From assembly GCA_903842455.1 (NCBI GenBank), contig CAIMLX010000161.1:1-64000 (forward strand): a DNA stretch of 64,000 nucleotides, written 5' to 3'. The notes beneath the pieces are model-generated. The model made no database searches, was not told the origin of the DNA, and saw only the letters and a list, made by a program, of their open reading frames with translations. Made by a program: the position numbers and the translations under genes. Shown here piece after piece: positions 62,832 to 64,000 of this stretch; position 1 is the stretch's first letter, and each line of letters starts with the position of its first letter. This DNA comes from an uncultured Hyphomicrobiales bacterium. GTDB taxonomy: Bacteria; Pseudomonadota; Alphaproteobacteria; Rhizobiales; Devosiaceae.

Positions 62832-64000
62832 ATGTCGACAGCATTCATTATCGATCCGCCGCTTCGCAATTCGGCGGGGCACCACCGCGCACTCGCATCC
62901 GGTTGGGGCGCGGCGGCGCACGAGAATGGCTATGACGTCCAGATCCTTGCGCACGAGGACTGGCCATCCGATAGCCTAGACGGCTTTGAGGCAAAGCGGG
63001 TGTTCAGCGGCGAGTACTATTCGGTTGCCAGTGACCGTGACTTGCCGCTCGCGACGCAGTTGCGCCTCCGGCAGACTGCGTTCCGTGACACCTTGGCCAA
63101 GCCGCTCCGCGGCATAAGCCGTGACGACGTGCTCGTGCTCACTTATCCCACTGCCTATACGATGAACGGTGTAGCCGCCTGGGCCGCCGGGTTGCCGGAG
63201 GAGCGTCGACCGAGTCTGCTCGTCTGGCTGCTCTACGGCCCTACCGACGATGAGTTTTCGACAGCAATGAACTCGACCGACATCGCCATTGCCGCCTATG
63301 ACCGGCTGCGGCGCCTGTTCGGCGACCGGGTGACCTTTCTCGCTTCTACCCAAGTCATCGCGGCAGAATGCCGTCGCCTGGGCGCGGGTGACTTTTCGGT
63401 CCTTCCGTTTGTCGCATTGCGCGCCCCAATGTCGCCGCTTCCCACTGGCGCGGTTGCGTCGGCGCCACTGCTCGGCGTCGTGGGCGACATCCAGCCGCAG
63501 AAGGGCTCGGGCTACATCGCCGCGATCGCTGGGGCCATCGAGCAGCAGGGCCTCGCGGCTCGCTGGCTTGTAGCAGGCTCCGCACGCTATGCCCCGACAA
63601 CCGATCGCGACGCGCTGGAAAGGCTGGCCAAGCGCGATGGCGGTCGGTTTGCGCTCGAACTGCAGCCCGACGGTCTGGAGGACTATGACGGTACCCTGCG
63701 CACCCTCGATCTCGTCGTGCTGCCCTATTCGCCTCAGCACTACGCGACGCGCGGTTCCGGCGTCGCCGAGGAAGCGGCATTTCTGGGCGTGCCGATTGTT
63801 GCCCCATCAGTCATTGCAAAGGACAGGCCCGGCACTGTTGCATTCGAGGACTGGACCGCGGAGGCGATCTCGGCAGCCGTGGCCGAGGCGATACGCAGGC
63901 TGCCGGAACTGACCGAAGCGGCGCGAAGCGCGGCCCGCCTGCAGGCCTCGACGCTAACCCGGGAGCGCATGGCGCTGCTTTTGAGGCTGTTTCCTTCGCC
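62832..64000 (+). CDS. glycosyltransferase family 4-like protein, partial (runs off the window)
   Basis: An open frame from ATG 62832 to the window edge (389 codons, no stop). GAGGG lies 6 bases upstream. The start reads AFIIDPPLRNSAGHHRALASG, like a GT4 acceptor-domain start. The C-terminal domain has LLGVVGDIQPQKGSGYIAAI, then LDLVVLPYSPQHYATRGSGV and AEEAAFLGVPIVAPS, typical of the GT-B donor-binding site. Together with the preceding gene it suggests the left end of a polysaccharide cluster beyond the window. Confidence 0.75.
   Translation, partial: MSTAFIIDPPLRNSAGHHRALASGWGAAAHENGYDVQILAHEDWPSDSLDGFEAKRVFSGEYYSVASDRDLPLATQLRLRQTAFRDTLAKPLRGISRDDVLVLTYPTAYTMNGVAAWAAGLPEERRPSLLVWLLYGPTDDEFSTAMNSTDIAIAAYDRLRRLFGDRVTFLASTQVIAAECRRLGAGDFSVLPFVALRAPMSPLPTGAVASAPLLGVVGDIQPQKGSGYIAAIAGAIEQQGLAARWLVAGSARYAPTTDRDALERLAKRDGGRFALELQPDGLEDYDGTLRTLDLVVLPYSPQHYATRGSGVAEEAAFLGVPIVAPSVIAKDRPGTVAFEDWTAEAISAAVAEAIRRLPELTEAARSAARLQASTLTRERMALLLRLFPS

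Overview
The window is GC-rich alphaproteobacterial DNA, most likely from the Hyphomicrobiales and close to Devosia. The evidence is gene content and order: an IalB-family protein, sdhE-mfd beside recG, DUF2237 overlapping glmS, glmU, a tRNA-Lys(UUU), and tiny one-helix membrane proteins. No rRNA, phage, transposase or CRISPR array was seen. Species assignment is inference.

Left edge (1-2.6 kb): an unrecognised small ORF, a UbiB/ABC1 kinase gene truncated at its 3' end, a DCC-family thiol oxidoreductase, and a fasciclin-domain protein with a clear terminator.

The core (2.6-41 kb) is a large catabolic island built around one divergent promoter at about 18.83-19.02 kb. Sixteen genes run leftward from there almost without gaps. 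They are an M32 carboxypeptidase, an aminotransferase, a VOC protein, an aspartoacylase-like hydrolase, a PuuE-type allantoinase, an AllA-type ureidoglycolate lyase, a DapA-family lyase, a GntR regulator, a sugar-epimerase-like SDR, a Gfo/Idh/MocA oxidoreductase, two paralogous peptide-type binding proteins, two permeases, a second Gfo/Idh/MocA protein and an SDR. Eleven genes run rightward: two tandem DUF4438 proteins, an Ldh2/AllD-type dehydrogenase, a creatinase-like M24 protein, an amidohydrolase, a second aminotransferase, a TIM-barrel-like protein of unknown function, an allantoinase/hydantoinase, the two ATPases of the same ABC transporter, and an M14 carboxypeptidase followed by a strong terminator. 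The transporter is therefore split across the two arms. A perfect 16-bp palindrome centred on TTGTCGACAA in the divergent promoter is the likely operator of the island's GntR regulator.

A second block (32.1-41 kb) holds hyuA-hyuB with two SDR genes, a second GntR regulator, an isoaspartyl peptidase/asparaginase and a divergent creatininase-SDR pair. Together the genes suggest import of a peptide-like or cyclic amide/ureide compound, followed by cytoplasmic hydrolysis, deacylation, transamination and oxidation. Allantoin-pathway look-alikes occur without xanthine dehydrogenase, uricase or allantoate amidohydrolase, so the substrate is probably not simply purine. The system as a whole does not match a pathway I can name.

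The island ends in a scar (41.0-41.4 kb) holding a frameshifted remnant of a DegT-type aminotransferase. Housekeeping genes follow: quinone oxidoreductase, TerC, a YeeE/YedE pair with an overlapping UbiH-like monooxygenase, ialB, mfd, sdhE, recG, DUF2237, glmS, glmU, tRNA-Lys, small membrane proteins, a methionine aminopeptidase, a Spy-like periplasmic protein, and two glycosyltransferase-like genes, the last running off the window. The mfd gene is interrupted by a single in-frame TAG codon at 48999-49001, with intact reading frame on both sides.
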